A stretch of 37,093 nt of DNA from Saprospiraceae bacterium (GCA_029252685.1 JAQXAY010000117.1:1-37093); one strand, 5' to 3'. Shown: positions 18,520 to 30,419, counted from the first letter of the stretch. The notes: generated by a model not told the origin, from the letters alone. Numbers and translations are program-made.

Positions 18520-19528
18520 ATTGTATGTTACTCAATAAGAGTTTTGCTTTTTCATAATCAGGATCGAAGCGCAATGCCTGCTCCAAATCTGCTTTACCAG
18601 CAGCAGTATTTCCTAGCTCAAGATCACATAGTCCTCTGTAGTAATAAGCCTGAACCAAGGCAGGATTCAATTCTACACAGATATTGAACTTGTTCCATGC
18701 ATTCTTATAATCATTCAGCTCAACCATCACTATACCTGCGTTGAAGAATGAACTTTCATCAGATGGAAACATTCGTCCCATCGAATTATAGGTATCAATA
18801 CAAGGACCAAATTTACCTTGCTTGTATAGAGTCTGGGCCTTACTGAATAAGGCATCCGTATACATAGAGTCCACCCTGAGTGCATTATCGTAATATAGAA
18901 TTGGGTCATTTCCAGAACCTTTAATGTTCCAAAGATTTCCCAACTCATACCAAGCTTCAATGTGCCTTGAGTTCAGCTCCACACAAGTTTGCATATTGCT
19001 TATCGCCATGTCAAGCTCCCCATTATCCGCAAAAATCAAGCCCGCCAGATAATGGACTTCATCGTTGTTGGGATTGTAGTTTTTAACTTTAGACACTACA
19101 TTCAAAGCCTTTTCATGATTCTTAAGGATTAAGTATGTCTCTGCAAGTTTAAGTTGTGTAATGATGCTATCGGGAAATAGAAACGAGGCCATCTCCATAG
19201 TTTGCAATGCACTTTTTTCCCTGTAATAGTCCAGATAGACATTGGATAGACTATGCCAATATCTGCTTTGTGCAGAGTCTAACTGAATGGCTTTGTTATA
19301 ATCTGCTATGGCTTCGTCGAAGCCATTCATTTCATAAAAATATTCTCCACGGACATAATATAGATCCGGATTATCTGGTTGCTGTTCGATCAATGCATTG
19401 ATCGTTTTGAAGGTATTCGGTACCTCCGAATTTGATACCTGTGCTGCTTCATCTGCAGCCTTTTTCTCACAGGATGCTAAGAGCAAGGTGGGAATAAGAT
19501 ACAGTAAGTGTTTAAGATTGAATTGCAT
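18518..19528 (-). CDS. TPR-repeat lipoprotein
   Basis: This 336-residue protein has a lipoprotein signal (LLYLIPTLLLASC, acylated Cys20) followed by a short spacer and about eight tetratricopeptide repeats covering residues 40-335. Clear repeats are DLYYVRGEYFYEMNGFDEAI, AWYELGNLWNIKGSG and QAYYYRGLCDLELGNTAAG. TPR arrays are protein-protein interaction scaffolds. The lipid anchor places it in the periplasm or on the outer membrane. It starts 12 bp after dapD, so it is probably co-transcribed with that lysine/diaminopimelate gene, but nothing in it points to an enzymatic role. Its partner is unknown. Confidence 0.85.
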   Translation of the reverse strand: MQFNLKHLLYLIPTLLLASCEKKAADEAAQVSNSEVPNTFKTINALIEQQPDNPDLYYVRGEYFYEMNGFDEAIADYNKAIQLDSAQSRYWHSLSNVYLDYYREKSALQTMEMASFLFPDSIITQLKLAETYLILKNHEKALNVVSKVKNYNPNNDEVHYLAGLIFADNGELDMAISNMQTCVELNSRHIEAWYELGNLWNIKGSGNDPILYYDNALRVDSMYTDALFSKAQTLYKQGKFGPCIDTYNSMGRMFPSDESSFFNAGIVMVELNDYKNAWNKFNICVELNPALVQAYYYRGLCDLELGNTAAGKADLEQALRFDPDYEKAKLLLSNIQ

Positions 19529-19540
19529 AGTGTTTTGTGT

Positions 19541-20356
19541 TTATACTGCTACATTATGTTCTCTCAATGCATTATTAAGAGATACTTTTTTATCTGTACT
19601 TTCTTTTCGCTTTCCAATAATAAGAGCACAGGCTACCTGGTACTCTCCTGCAGGGAATTTTTTAGTGTAGGTACCAGGGATCACAACAGAACGAGCTGGA
19701 ACTTCACCGGTGTAAACAACCTCCTCAGGACCCGTAACATCTATGATCTTAGTGGATTGAGTTAGTACAACATTTGCGCCTAGTACTGCTTCTTTTTTAA
19801 TGCGTACTCCCTCTACAACGATGCATCTTGAGCCGATAAAGCAATCATCTTCTATGATGGTTGGTGTAGCTTGAAGTGGTTCTAGAACTCCTCCAATCCC
19901 TACACCTCCGCTTAGATGCACATTCCTGCCGATCTGAGCACAGGAGCCAACGGTAGCCCAAGTGTCAACCATAGTTCCAGATCCTACCCAGGCACCAATA
20001 TTTACGTAACTAGGCATCATGATTACTCCTTTCTCCAAGAATGAACCTGCTCTTGCGATAGCATGTGGTACTACTCGGACACCGAGTTTAGCATAATTCT
20101 TTTTTAAAGGAATCTTATCGTGGAATTCAAAAGGTCCTACTTCTATGGTTTCCATTTTTTGAATCGGGAAATAAAGAACAACTGCTTTTTTTACCCACTC
20201 ATTTACTTTCCAGTCAGAACCGTCAGGCTGTGCAACTCTCAATTCGCCAACTTCAAGTTTTGCGATCACACTACGAATGGCATCTTGTGTTTCTTGTTGT
20301 TGCAGAAGTGTTCTATCTTCCCAGGCACGTTCAATAATTCCCTGTAAATTTTCCAT
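19541..20356 (-). CDS. dapD: 2,3,4,5-tetrahydropyridine-2,6-dicarboxylate N-succinyltransferase
   Basis: This 271-residue enzyme transfers succinyl from succinyl-CoA in the succinylase branch of the diaminopimelate/lysine pathway, which supplies peptidoglycan. The N-terminal helical domain includes VNEWVKKAVVLYF. Residues about 100-235 form left-handed beta-helix hexapeptide repeats: VIMMPSYVNIGAWVGSGTMV, then WATVGSCAQIGRNVHLSGG, then IGGVLEPLQATPTIIEDDCF. The C-terminal cap ends KKFPAGEYQVACALIIGKR. Length is normal. A TPR lipoprotein gene follows directly. An 18-base perfect palindrome sits 26 bases upstream of the start codon. Confidence 0.95.
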   Translation of the reverse strand: MENLQGIIERAWEDRTLLQQQETQDAIRSVIAKLEVGELRVAQPDGSDWKVNEWVKKAVVLYFPIQKMETIEVGPFEFHDKIPLKKNYAKLGVRVVPHAIARAGSFLEKGVIMMPSYVNIGAWVGSGTMVDTWATVGSCAQIGRNVHLSGGVGIGGVLEPLQATPTIIEDDCFIGSRCIVVEGVRIKKEAVLGANVVLTQSTKIIDVTGPEEVVYTGEVPARSVVIPGTYTKKFPAGEYQVACALIIGKRKESTDKKVSLNNALREHNVAV

Positions 20357-20381
20357 AAAAGTTTGTTGTTTATAAAGGCCT

Positions 20382-20399
20382 GAACTTTTGCAAAAGTTC
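20382..20399. repeat. 18-base perfect palindrome upstream of dapD
   Basis: GAACTTTTGCAAAAGTTC is identical on both strands. It starts 26 bases before the dapD ATG in the 202-bp divergent dapD/ligA gap. It has no T-run on the dapD side, so it does not look like a terminator. It could be a regulator-binding site or, with the centre unpaired, a hairpin in the dapD leader. Confidence 0.6.
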
Positions 20400-20478
20400 T
20401 ATTTTTGATTTTTCAGCTTTAAAGATATAAAAGACATGCCCCTTTTGTGCTTATATTGAGCCAGATGAATAAAAAAAT

Positions 20479-20525
20479 GACCTTTATTTGAGTGATTAGC
20501 AATCATTTTTTGTTACTAAAAGGTC
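20479..20525 (+). repeat. Nested inverted repeat upstream of ligA
   Basis: GACCTTT (20479-20485) pairs with AAAGGTC (20519-20525). Between them lies a second short stem, TGATT-AGC-AATCA (20493-20505). The structure ends 33 bases before the ligA start. It could be a leader RNA fold or chance; no known riboswitch is recognised. Confidence 0.35.
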
Positions 20526-20543
20526 TAGCGTCCATTTTTTTAA

Positions 20544-22688
<2,145 letters not shown>

Positions 22689-22693
22689 TAGTA

Positions 22694-24058
22694 ATGCGTT
22701 TATTCAGTTTCCTATTTGTACTAATTAGCTCCACAGTTCTTGTAGCTCAAGATACTGCTGAGAAATCTATGGCGGCATTGACCATAAAATTTGAGAATAG
22801 TGCAGTGAAGTCATTCAAGGTCATGCAGTTTAATGGTTTTTCCTTTGAGGAGTTAGCCGATGTTCCTGTTGTAGATAGTATGGCTAGGGTAGAAGTAGAA
22901 CTTTCCTCTGTTCGATTTTTCTATGTAGGGACAGATACAAGAAACATGAAGCCGATAATACTGGAGCCAGGATCTGATGAAAATATGTTGTTGACTCAGC
23001 AATCATTTAGGGCACTAAGATTTGACAGGAATAGTTTGAATGGACAATATACCATCGCCACTAAAGCCTTGCGCGACATCAATAAAAAGCGTGACAATAT
23101 GGTTAAAAAGTGGCATAGTGTAAGAAGCAATCCAGAACAAGCAGAAAGTATAGGTCAAATATTTGAGCGCATCGCAGTTGATGAGAAAGAACTGAGAGAC
23201 AGTTTTGCTATCATCAAACCATTTTTTGGATCTTGTTACGACATCATGACCTACCAGACTTTTCAAGCAGCACCTGAGTCCTTCAATAATGAGCTGCTAC
23301 ATTATGTAAACAAGCGATTTGATGGTATAGACTTTAGTAATCCGAATGTGTATAACAATTCATGGCTCTATGAAGCATTTAAGGAGTTTTCAACATTAGT
23401 TTCTTCGTATACTTTGACCACGGAAGATCACGAAAACGCTATCAAGTCTCAGCTTTTTCGAGCGACAAATGGTCAGGCAAAAGTTCTTGCCTACGCGGGT
23501 ATTCTCGCAGGCTTAGAAGAAAAGAAGCATGGTAATTACTCTGTTTTTGCAAAAAACTTTTTAGAAGAATTCAAAACCATCAAGCCGGAAATAAGATCTA
23601 TGCTTGAGGCAAAGATTAAGCGAATGGATGCCTACCGAATAGGTGGAGCTGCTCCTTTGTTTTCACAGAATGACCCTGAAGGAAATCCAATCAGCTTAGA
23701 GGATCTAAAAGGAAAGGTTGTTCTACTTGATTTCTGGGCATCTTGGTGTGGCCCTTGTCGTAGAGAGAATCCAAATGTTGTAAAGGTTTATGATAAATAC
23801 AAGGATAAAGGTTTTGAGATATTGGGAATCAGCTTGGATAAAGATAAAGGAAGATGGTTGGGAGCTATTGAAAAAGATGGCTTGACTTGGCCGCAAGTTT
23901 CAGATCTCAAGGGATGGAGCAATGTGGTTGGTAAGATGTACGGCGTATCCTCAATACCACATACCGTATTGATTGATGAGGAAGGAAATATCCTTGCATT
24001 GAAATTGAGAGGACCAGCATTAGAGAAAAAACTAGAAGAGATATTTGCAGATAAATAA
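22694..24058 (+). CDS. TlpA-like thiol-disulfide oxidoreductase with DUF4369-like N-domain
   Basis: This 454-residue exported protein has a signal peptide (residues 1-19, ending LVAQ). Residues about 25-115 resemble the DUF4369 beta domain often found before thioredoxins in Bacteroidota. A helical middle of about 200 residues follows. Residues 317-454 form a TlpA/ResA-type thioredoxin fold with AAPLFSQNDPEGNPISLEDL, the active site WASWCGPCRREN (Cys352, Cys355) and a cis-Pro in VSSIPHTVLID. It probably reduces or reshuffles disulfides, or supports cytochrome maturation, in the periplasm. The gene lies 5 bp after ligA and 23 bp before the membrane patatin. Nothing links it functionally to DNA ligation. 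Confidence 0.88.
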   Translation: MRLFSFLFVLISSTVLVAQDTAEKSMAALTIKFENSAVKSFKVMQFNGFSFEELADVPVVDSMARVEVELSSVRFFYVGTDTRNMKPIILEPGSDENMLLTQQSFRALRFDRNSLNGQYTIATKALRDINKKRDNMVKKWHSVRSNPEQAESIGQIFERIAVDEKELRDSFAIIKPFFGSCYDIMTYQTFQAAPESFNNELLHYVNKRFDGIDFSNPNVYNNSWLYEAFKEFSTLVSSYTLTTEDHENAIKSQLFRATNGQAKVLAYAGILAGLEEKKHGNYSVFAKNFLEEFKTIKPEIRSMLEAKIKRMDAYRIGGAAPLFSQNDPEGNPISLEDLKGKVVLLDFWASWCGPCRRENPNVVKVYDKYKDKGFEILGISLDKDKGRWLGAIEKDGLTWPQVSDLKGWSNVVGKMYGVSSIPHTVLIDEEGNILALKLRGPALEKKLEEIFADK

Positions 24059-24081
24059 CAGGCAAAATACTGCCCTGACCA

Positions 24082-26334
24082 ATGACTAAAATTAAGACAA
24101 CCCTACAGGGGATCTACCGATCCTTTCCCTTTCAATTGGGCCTGGCTCATTTACAACATAATTTGTTGTTGCTGTCTATCTATGCATTTTTGATAATGCT
24201 GGTCTTTGGTCAGGTTGGTAAAACTTATGGTTTTCATTATTTGTTTCTGAAGCCTTTATATCTCGATAACGCAGGCTTTTTGAGCTTTTTGTTGATCGGG
24301 ATATCTTTGGGATGGATGACCATAAACTGGAATCTGACGACCTATATTCTGCATTCCCATCGCTTTCCTTTTTTAGCTACATTAGAAAGACCATTCATAA
24401 AGTTTAGCTTCAATAACTTCTTCTTCCCTTTTTTGTTTCTTCTGGTCTATATCTATGCGATTTGGGACTTTGATAAACAGATGGAATTGAGCAGTGGAGC
24501 AGATATTTTCATTGATATCCTTGGTTTGCTAGCAGGTAATTTACTCATACTTGGAGTTTTGACCTTGTATTTTCGATATACCAATAAAGACTTGAATCGG
24601 GAGATTAAACTGCTGCGAAATATTCAAAAGAAAGTGGAATCCACCAAAAAAGAGCGCAAACGATTAGAGCAGGTTTTTCGGAATTTTAAAGAAGGAAAGG
24701 CGCAGCGTCAGGTAGATTTTTTCGTCACAGAACGAGGAAAAGTAAGGCCGGTCAGAGATGTACAGCATTATTCCGAAGAGGAAATGTTAAAGATATTCAG
24801 ACACAACCATTCTAATATTATCAGCTTTCAGCTCTTGAGTATTCTGGTGCTTTTCTTTTCTGGAATATTTGCAGAAAATCCTCTTTTTCAGATACCAGCA
24901 GCATCGAGTAGTCTACTTCTTTTTTCATTGTTGATCTCCTTGTTTGGGGCCATGACCTACTGGTTCTCCAGATGGCGTACATTAGCGTTTATTCTTTTTT
25001 TAGTGCTATGGAATCAGTTGAGCAAGCAGGAGGTGTTCAATCATTTGGCAGTTGCCTATGGGATTGATTATAGCACAAAAGCGGACTACTCATTAGATAA
25101 TTTTGAACGCACAGCTAACTTCGATCAATTCCAAAAAGATAAACAGGCAACTATACATATACTTGACCAATGGAAATCCAAAAACAGTAGAGGACCAACG
25201 AAGCCCAAATTGCTGATCTTCAGTTCCTCTGGTGGTGGATTGAAATCTGCGGTGTGGACCTTTAAAGTATTGCAAGCATTGGAGGAGATGACAGACAGAC
25301 CTTTGATGGATCAAACGGCCCTTATGCTTGGGGCATCTGGTGGAATGTTTGGTCAGGCTTATTTCAGGGGACTTTATAATCAATCCATGCAAGACCCTTC
25401 CATAGATCTTCAAAATCCAGAATATTTGGAGGACCTCAGAGAAGATCTATTGAATGCAGTCTTGTTTACCTATGTTTCTACAGACTTATTTATGCCATTG
25501 GCAAAACGAGAAGTCAATGGAGAGAAACAACCATTGGATCGTGCCTATGCTTTTGAAAAAAGGCTGAATGATGGGACAAACGGTATTTTTGATGTGCCGC
25601 TTAGTTATTTTAAAACCTTGGAAGATTCTGCAAAACTTCCAGTTTTACTAACAAACCCTTCTATTGTAAATGATGGAAGATCTCTTTATGTATCTTCTAT
25701 AGGGGTTTCTTACATGATGGCTAATCCTGTATACTGGGAAAAGAATTTACCTGTCAACTACGATGGTGTAGATTTTGGACTGATCTTCAAGGAACAAAAT
25801 GCATCAAATCTAAGGTACTCTTCTGCCTTGCGCATGAATGCCTCTTTTCCGTATGTATTGCCAAATGTGAACTTACCTTCAGAGCCAGGTATACAAGTTT
25901 TGGATGCTGGTCTGAGAGACAACTTTGGTCTTAAAGCTACAGCACGTTTTATTCATGTTTTTGAAGATTGGATCAAGGAACATACTTCTGGAGTTGTGAT
26001 TGTGGAATTGAGAGCCTTTGCTCGGGATGAAAAGATAAATTCCCTAGAAAATGAGGGTGTTTTCGATGGTTTGCTCAATCCCTTAGCCCTGGCGGGCGAT
26101 ATTGTTCGTTTGCAGAATTATGAGAACGATAATTATATCGGCTTTTTACACGCACTGTTGGGGGAGGATATGTTGGAACACATCAGCTTTGTCTGTACCA
26201 GTGCTGAGGAAAAAGTAAAGGTGCCGATCAGTTTGAATCTAAGTAAGCGAGAATATGAAGAGACGATTGATAACTTAGAAAGAAATCCTGCCAATCAAGA
26301 GGCACTATCAAGATTCAGAGCTTGCTTTAAATAA
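24082..26334 (+). CDS. Multi-spanning membrane protein with C-terminal patatin-like phospholipase domain
   Basis: This 750-residue protein has about seven likely membrane segments: near 27-47, 64-84, 111-128, 143-163, 246-263, 276-294 and 298-312. A charged, coiled-coil-like stretch (170-205) lies between the fourth and fifth. The C-terminal 370 residues carry the patatin elements: oxyanion loop SSSGGGLKS (381-389), nucleophile motif LGASGGMFG with Ser419, and the Asp motif LDAGLRDNFG with Asp608. The family hydrolyses acyl esters of lipids. The usual DG[AG] is DAG here, and the glycine-rich loop has Lys in place of Arg. The membrane part is not a known transporter. Its 3' end overlaps the convergent nuclease-like gene by 8 bp. 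Confidence 0.8.
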   Translation: MTKIKTTLQGIYRSFPFQLGLAHLQHNLLLLSIYAFLIMLVFGQVGKTYGFHYLFLKPLYLDNAGFLSFLLIGISLGWMTINWNLTTYILHSHRFPFLATLERPFIKFSFNNFFFPFLFLLVYIYAIWDFDKQMELSSGADIFIDILGLLAGNLLILGVLTLYFRYTNKDLNREIKLLRNIQKKVESTKKERKRLEQVFRNFKEGKAQRQVDFFVTERGKVRPVRDVQHYSEEEMLKIFRHNHSNIISFQLLSILVLFFSGIFAENPLFQIPAASSSLLLFSLLISLFGAMTYWFSRWRTLAFILFLVLWNQLSKQEVFNHLAVAYGIDYSTKADYSLDNFERTANFDQFQKDKQATIHILDQWKSKNSRGPTKPKLLIFSSSGGGLKSAVWTFKVLQALEEMTDRPLMDQTALMLGASGGMFGQAYFRGLYNQSMQDPSIDLQNPEYLEDLREDLLNAVLFTYVSTDLFMPLAKREVNGEKQPLDRAYAFEKRLNDGTNGIFDVPLSYFKTLEDSAKLPVLLTNPSIVNDGRSLYVSSIGVSYMMANPVYWEKNLPVNYDGVDFGLIFKEQNASNLRYSSALRMNASFPYVLPNVNLPSEPGIQVLDAGLRDNFGLKATARFIHVFEDWIKEHTSGVVIVELRAFARDEKINSLENEGVFDGLLNPLALAGDIVRLQNYENDNYIGFLHALLGEDMLEHISFVCTSAEEKVKVPISLNLSKREYEETIDNLERNPANQEALSRFRACFK

Positions 26335-26911
26335 GTATCTTAAGATCTAAGCCCTCAAAGTCTTCTTCCGAATCTTCCACAATGATCTCCAAAGGGACAT
26401 TTAGGTAATTATTCCAGGCCTTTTTTAGTGTCTTACAATAGGCTGATTTTACAGATTCTAGTTCTGTTTTTGGAAAACCAATAATGAGCAAGAAGATTAT
26501 TCTTTTGTCAAAGAAAGCTTTTGATTTCAAATACCACGGATGTCTTTGTTGAAAGGCCAAAGGAAGTTTATCCAATAGTTTGAAAATAGTCTTACCTGGC
26601 TGTCGCTGTTTGTAATAGGAGCAGATAGCATCTACTCCGGTGTGTGATCCCTTGTATTTAGCTTTTAATGTTTCGGCAAGTTCTGCGGCATCTGGATAGT
26701 CATCCTTAGGGGCATACTGCCCATAGTTTTTTAATTCAACGAAAATCAACTTATCCTTTTCAAGGAACAAAAAATCTATTGCCTTAAGGCCAGCTGACGT
26801 AAACTGTCTATAGAATGGATGTTCATCGTATTTAATAACCTTATCCACAGTGCGGAAACTAAGTTCGAAAGAACTTTCACGGAATAGGCTATGGATGAAT
26901 CTTGTTTTCAT
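26327..26911 (-). CDS. Orphan PD-(D/E)XK nuclease-like protein
   Basis: This 194-residue protein without a signal peptide is not one I recognise as a named family. Residues 43-63 show the pattern of a PD-(D/E)XK core: KAIDFLFLEKDKLIFVELKN, giving Asp46, then Glu59-x-Lys61 on a hydrophobic strand. The rest alternates helices and strands, with FDKRIIFLLIIGFPK a probable core strand. It has no extra domain and no helicase, methylase or toxin/antitoxin neighbour. Its start is divergent from icmF across 124 bp, and its 3' end overlaps the membrane patatin by 8 bp. A structure-specific nuclease or a repair-related role is possible but unproven. Confidence 0.6.
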   Translation of the reverse strand: MKTRFIHSLFRESSFELSFRTVDKVIKYDEHPFYRQFTSAGLKAIDFLFLEKDKLIFVELKNYGQYAPKDDYPDAAELAETLKAKYKGSHTGVDAICSYYKQRQPGKTIFKLLDKLPLAFQQRHPWYLKSKAFFDKRIIFLLIIGFPKTELESVKSAYCKTLKKAWNNYLNVPLEIIVEDSEEDFEGLDLKILI

Positions 26912-26968
26912 GATCTCGCTTAGTTAACTTTTACTTTTCCTTTACAAGGACAATTAAATAAGTATTCG

Positions 26969-26997
26969 TTGAAGAACGATAATATTTAGTATTTTTG
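26969..26997 (+). promoter_or_regulatory. Bacteroidota-type promoter of icmF
   Basis: TTG (26969-26971), an 18-base spacer, and TATTTTTG (26990-26997) match the -33 and -7 consensus of the primary sigma factor of Bacteroidota. The start of transcription should fall near 27003, leaving a leader of about 30 bases. That is too short for a cobalamin riboswitch. Confidence 0.65.
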
Positions 26998-27035
26998 TGC
27001 CATAGTTAAACGCTCTAACCAAAATTAAGCCTTTT

Positions 27036-30000
27036 ATGAACAAAGCGTTAGTATACCAACCAAAGAATAAAATCAGAATTGTGACCGCCGCTTCCCTTTT
27101 CGATGGTCACGATGCAGCAATCAATATCATGCGTCGTGTGATGCAGAGTTCTGGTGCGGAGATTATCCACTTAGGACATAATCGGTCTGTTCAAGAGATC
27201 GTGAAAACTGCTATTCAAGAGGATGTTCAAGGTATAGCCATTACTTCCTATCAGGGAGGGCACAACGAATTTTTCAAGTACATGTATGACCTGTTGAAAG
27301 AGGCAGGCGCAGATCATATAAAGATCTTTGGTGGAGGAGGAGGTACTATACTTCCTTCGGAAATTAAAGAACTTCATGATCATGGGATCACCAGAATATA
27401 TTCTCCGGATGATGGCCGTGACATGGGTTTGCAGGGAATGATTAACCATGTATTGGAAAACTGTGATTTTCCAGTTGGAGTGAATCAAAAAGCGGATTTA
27501 TCCACTATTGAGGAAAAAAATTCAACTGCATTAGCTCAGCTGATTTCTGCTGTTGAGAACTTTCCTGAAGCGAGTGAAAGTTGGATGGAGGAGTTGAGGA
27601 AGAAGGTTGAAACATTGAATGTGCCAGTCTTAGGAATTACAGGTACTGGAGGTGCCGGTAAGTCTAGCTTGGTTGATGAACTGATTAGACGATTTTTGAT
27701 GGATTTTCCAGAGAAGCAGATCGGCGTTATTTCAGTAGATCCATCTAAGCGTAAGACCGGAGGTGCCCTTTTAGGAGATAGAATACGAATGAATTCAGCA
27801 AGGGATGAACGCGTATTTATGCGTTCACTGGCAACGCGCCAGTCGAATCTTGCCCTATCAAAGCACGTTCAAAGTGCTGTAGATATTATAAAGTCAGCGA
27901 ATTATGATTTAATTATTCTGGAGACTTCCGGTATCGGACAGTCTGATACGGAGATTATTGATCACTCGGATATGTCCTTGTATGTGATGACACCAGAATA
28001 TGGTGCGGCTACTCAGTTGGAGAAGATCGACATGCTTGACTTTGCTGATATCATTGCTTTGAACAAGTTTGATAAGCGTGGAGCATTGGATGCATTGAGA
28101 GATGTGCGTAAGCAGTATCAGCGTAACCACAACCTTTGGGAGGCTGATTTGGATACTATGCCAGTGTTTGGTACTATCGCTTCTCAGTTCAATGATCCGG
28201 GGATGAACAACCTGTATAAGCGTATCATGGATATGATCGCTGAGCGTACAGGTGCAGATTTGAAATCGACATTTGCAAAGTCTGACGAGGAGTCAGAAAA
28301 GATATATATCATTCCACCAAAGCGTACACGTTACCTTTCAGAGATCTCTGAGAACAACAGAGCTTATGACGAACGTGTGGAAAAGCAGGTAGGAATTGCA
28401 CGTAAGTTGTTTGGTTTGGAGCAGACTATTGAGTTATTAACATCAAGAGAGCAAAGCCCAGAACTTACAAATACCATTGAGCACTTAAAGAAAGAGCAAG
28501 CTTCCTTGGAGCTGGATCTGGATGGAGATAGCAAGCGTTTATTAGCAGCTTGGGAAGAAAAGAAAGCCGCTTATTCTGCGGATGAATTTATCTATAAAGT
28601 AAGAAACAAAGAGATTCGTGTTCCAACGTTTACAAGGTCTCTTTCTCAGTCAAAAATTCCAAGAGTAGTCCTTCCAAGGTATAAGGATTGGGGAGAAATA
28701 CTGATGTGGTGTTTACAGGAAAATGTACCTGGTGAATTCCCTTACACGGCGGGTGTATTCCCATTTAAGCGTAAAGGAGAAGATCCAACGAGGATGTTTG
28801 CCGGAGAGGGTGGACCAGAGCGCACGAATACGCGTTTCCACTATTTGTCTTCAGATATGCCAGCAGCTCGTTTGTCAACAGCATTTGATTCCGTTACATT
28901 ATATGGGGAAGATCCTGCACCTAGGCCCGATATATATGGTAAGGTGGGTAACTCAGGGGTGAGTATCTGTTGTTTGGATGATGCGAAGAAGTTGTACTCA
29001 GGTTTTGACCTTTGTGCACCGACGACTTCTGTATCTATGACCATCAATGGACCGGCAGCTACGCTTTGTGCCTTTTTTATGAATGCGGCTATTGATCAGC
29101 AGTGTGAGCTGTATATCAAGGAGCATGGACTGGAAGCAAAGGTAGAAGCGAAGAAAAAAGAACTATACGATGATAAGGGTCTGGAAAGGCCTTCCTATAA
29201 AGGAGCAATTCCTGACAATAATGATCAGCTTGGTTTGATGCTTTTAGGGCTTACAGGAGATTTGATCTTGGAGGCAGATGCTTATGAGCAATGCAGACTA
29301 AAGGCTTTATCTTCTGTTCGTGGTACCGTTCAGGCGGATATCCTGAAGGAGGATCAGGCACAGAACACTTGTATTTTCTCTACGGAGTTCTCTTTGAAGT
29401 TGATGGGAGATGTACAAGAGTACTTTATCCACAATAATGTTAGAAACTTCTACTCGGTATCGATTTCAGGTTACCATATTGCAGAGGCGGGTGCAAACCC
29501 AATCACGCAGTTGGCCTTTACCTTGTCTAATGGATTCACCTTTGTAGAGTACTACTTATCCAGAGGTATGGATATCAATGCCTTTGCACCAAACCTTTCC
29601 TTCTTCTTCTCCAATGGAGTAGATCCGGAATATGCGGTTATCGGCCGTGTAGCAAGAAGGATTTGGGCAAAAGCGATCAAGCATAAATACGGTGGTAATG
29701 ACCGTTCACAGAAGCTGAAGTATCATATTCAGACTTCCGGTCGTTCCCTGCACGCACAGGAGATTTCGTTCAACGATATCCGAACAACCCTGCAGGCACT
29801 TTATGCAATCTATGACAACTGTAATTCACTACATACAAATGCCTACGATGAGGCCATCACGACTCCTACGGAGGAATCTGTAAGGCGTGCAGTGGCGATT
29901 CAGATGATTATCAACCACGAGCTTGGATTGGCGAAGAATGAAAATACCTTACAAGGTTCATTCATCATCGAAGAGCTAACTGACCTGGTTGAAGAAGCGG

Positions 30001-30419
30001 TATTGACTGAGTTTGATCGCATCACCGAGCGTGGTGGGGTACTTGGAGCTATGGAGACTATGTATCAGCGTGGAAAGATACAGGAAGAGTCCCTATACTA
30101 CGAGACCTTAAAGCACAACGGAGACTATCCAATCATCGGTGTGAATACCTTCCTAAACAAGGATGGATCACCGACAGTCATTCCGGATGAGGTTATCCGT
30201 GCTACCGAGGATGAGAAGCAGGATCAGATCCGCACAGTGGAGAATCTTAAGACTTGTAAAGCTACTCAAGCAGAGCAGGCCCTGAAAGATCTTCAACAGG
30301 CAGCTATCCGCAATGAGAACCTCTTCGGTTATCTGATGGATGCTGGTAAGATCTGTTCACTAGGGCAGATCACCAATGCCTTGTATGAGGTGGGTGGTCA
30401 GTATAGGAGGAATATGTAA
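27036..30419 (+). CDS. icmF: Fused isobutyryl-CoA mutase (B12 domain, GTPase chaperone, mutase)
   Basis: This 1127-residue adenosylcobalamin enzyme interconverts isobutyryl-CoA and butyryl-CoA. Residues 12-145 form the B12-binding domain ([10 protein letters not shown], base-off ligand His25). Residues about 190-410 form a MeaB-like GTPase with P-loop GTGGAGKS (202-209) and LNKFDKRG (341-348). The mutase barrel runs from about 540 to the end. In it Phe574 (AGVFPFKR) and Gln775 ([10 protein letters not shown]) replace the Tyr and Arg of methylmalonyl-CoA mutase, which fits the isobutyryl type. A 60-70 residue insert (about 687-755) separates these sites. The gene is monocistronic, with its own promoter and a bidirectional terminator. 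Confidence 0.92.
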   Translation: MNKALVYQPKNKIRIVTAASLFDGHDAAINIMRRVMQSSGAEIIHLGHNRSVQEIVKTAIQEDVQGIAITSYQGGHNEFFKYMYDLLKEAGADHIKIFGGGGGTILPSEIKELHDHGITRIYSPDDGRDMGLQGMINHVLENCDFPVGVNQKADLSTIEEKNSTALAQLISAVENFPEASESWMEELRKKVETLNVPVLGITGTGGAGKSSLVDELIRRFLMDFPEKQIGVISVDPSKRKTGGALLGDRIRMNSARDERVFMRSLATRQSNLALSKHVQSAVDIIKSANYDLIILETSGIGQSDTEIIDHSDMSLYVMTPEYGAATQLEKIDMLDFADIIALNKFDKRGALDALRDVRKQYQRNHNLWEADLDTMPVFGTIASQFNDPGMNNLYKRIMDMIAERTGADLKSTFAKSDEESEKIYIIPPKRTRYLSEISENNRAYDERVEKQVGIARKLFGLEQTIELLTSREQSPELTNTIEHLKKEQASLELDLDGDSKRLLAAWEEKKAAYSADEFIYKVRNKEIRVPTFTRSLSQSKIPRVVLPRYKDWGEILMWCLQENVPGEFPYTAGVFPFKRKGEDPTRMFAGEGGPERTNTRFHYLSSDMPAARLSTAFDSVTLYGEDPAPRPDIYGKVGNSGVSICCLDDAKKLYSGFDLCAPTTSVSMTINGPAATLCAFFMNAAIDQQCELYIKEHGLEAKVEAKKKELYDDKGLERPSYKGAIPDNNDQLGLMLLGLTGDLILEADAYEQCRLKALSSVRGTVQADILKEDQAQNTCIFSTEFSLKLMGDVQEYFIHNNVRNFYSVSISGYHIAEAGANPITQLAFTLSNGFTFVEYYLSRGMDINAFAPNLSFFFSNGVDPEYAVIGRVARRIWAKAIKHKYGGNDRSQKLKYHIQTSGRSLHAQEISFNDIRTTLQALYAIYDNCNSLHTNAYDEAITTPTEESVRRAVAIQMIINHELGLAKNENTLQGSFIIEELTDLVEEAVLTEFDRITERGGVLGAMETMYQRGKIQEESLYYETLKHNGDYPIIGVNTFLNKDGSPTVIPDEVIRATEDEKQDQIRTVENLKTCKATQAEQALKDLQQAAIRNENLFGYLMDAGKICSLGQITNALYEVGGQYRRNM

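Noticed and set aside
24082-26911. Patatin plus PD-(D/E)XK gene as a defence system (CBASS-like effector)
   Set aside because: There is no cyclase, sensor or helper gene. The two genes are convergent rather than in one operon, and the surroundings are housekeeping genes.
27003-27035. Cobalamin riboswitch before icmF
   Set aside because: The predicted leader is about 30 bases, far too short, and no B12-box-like sequence is visible.
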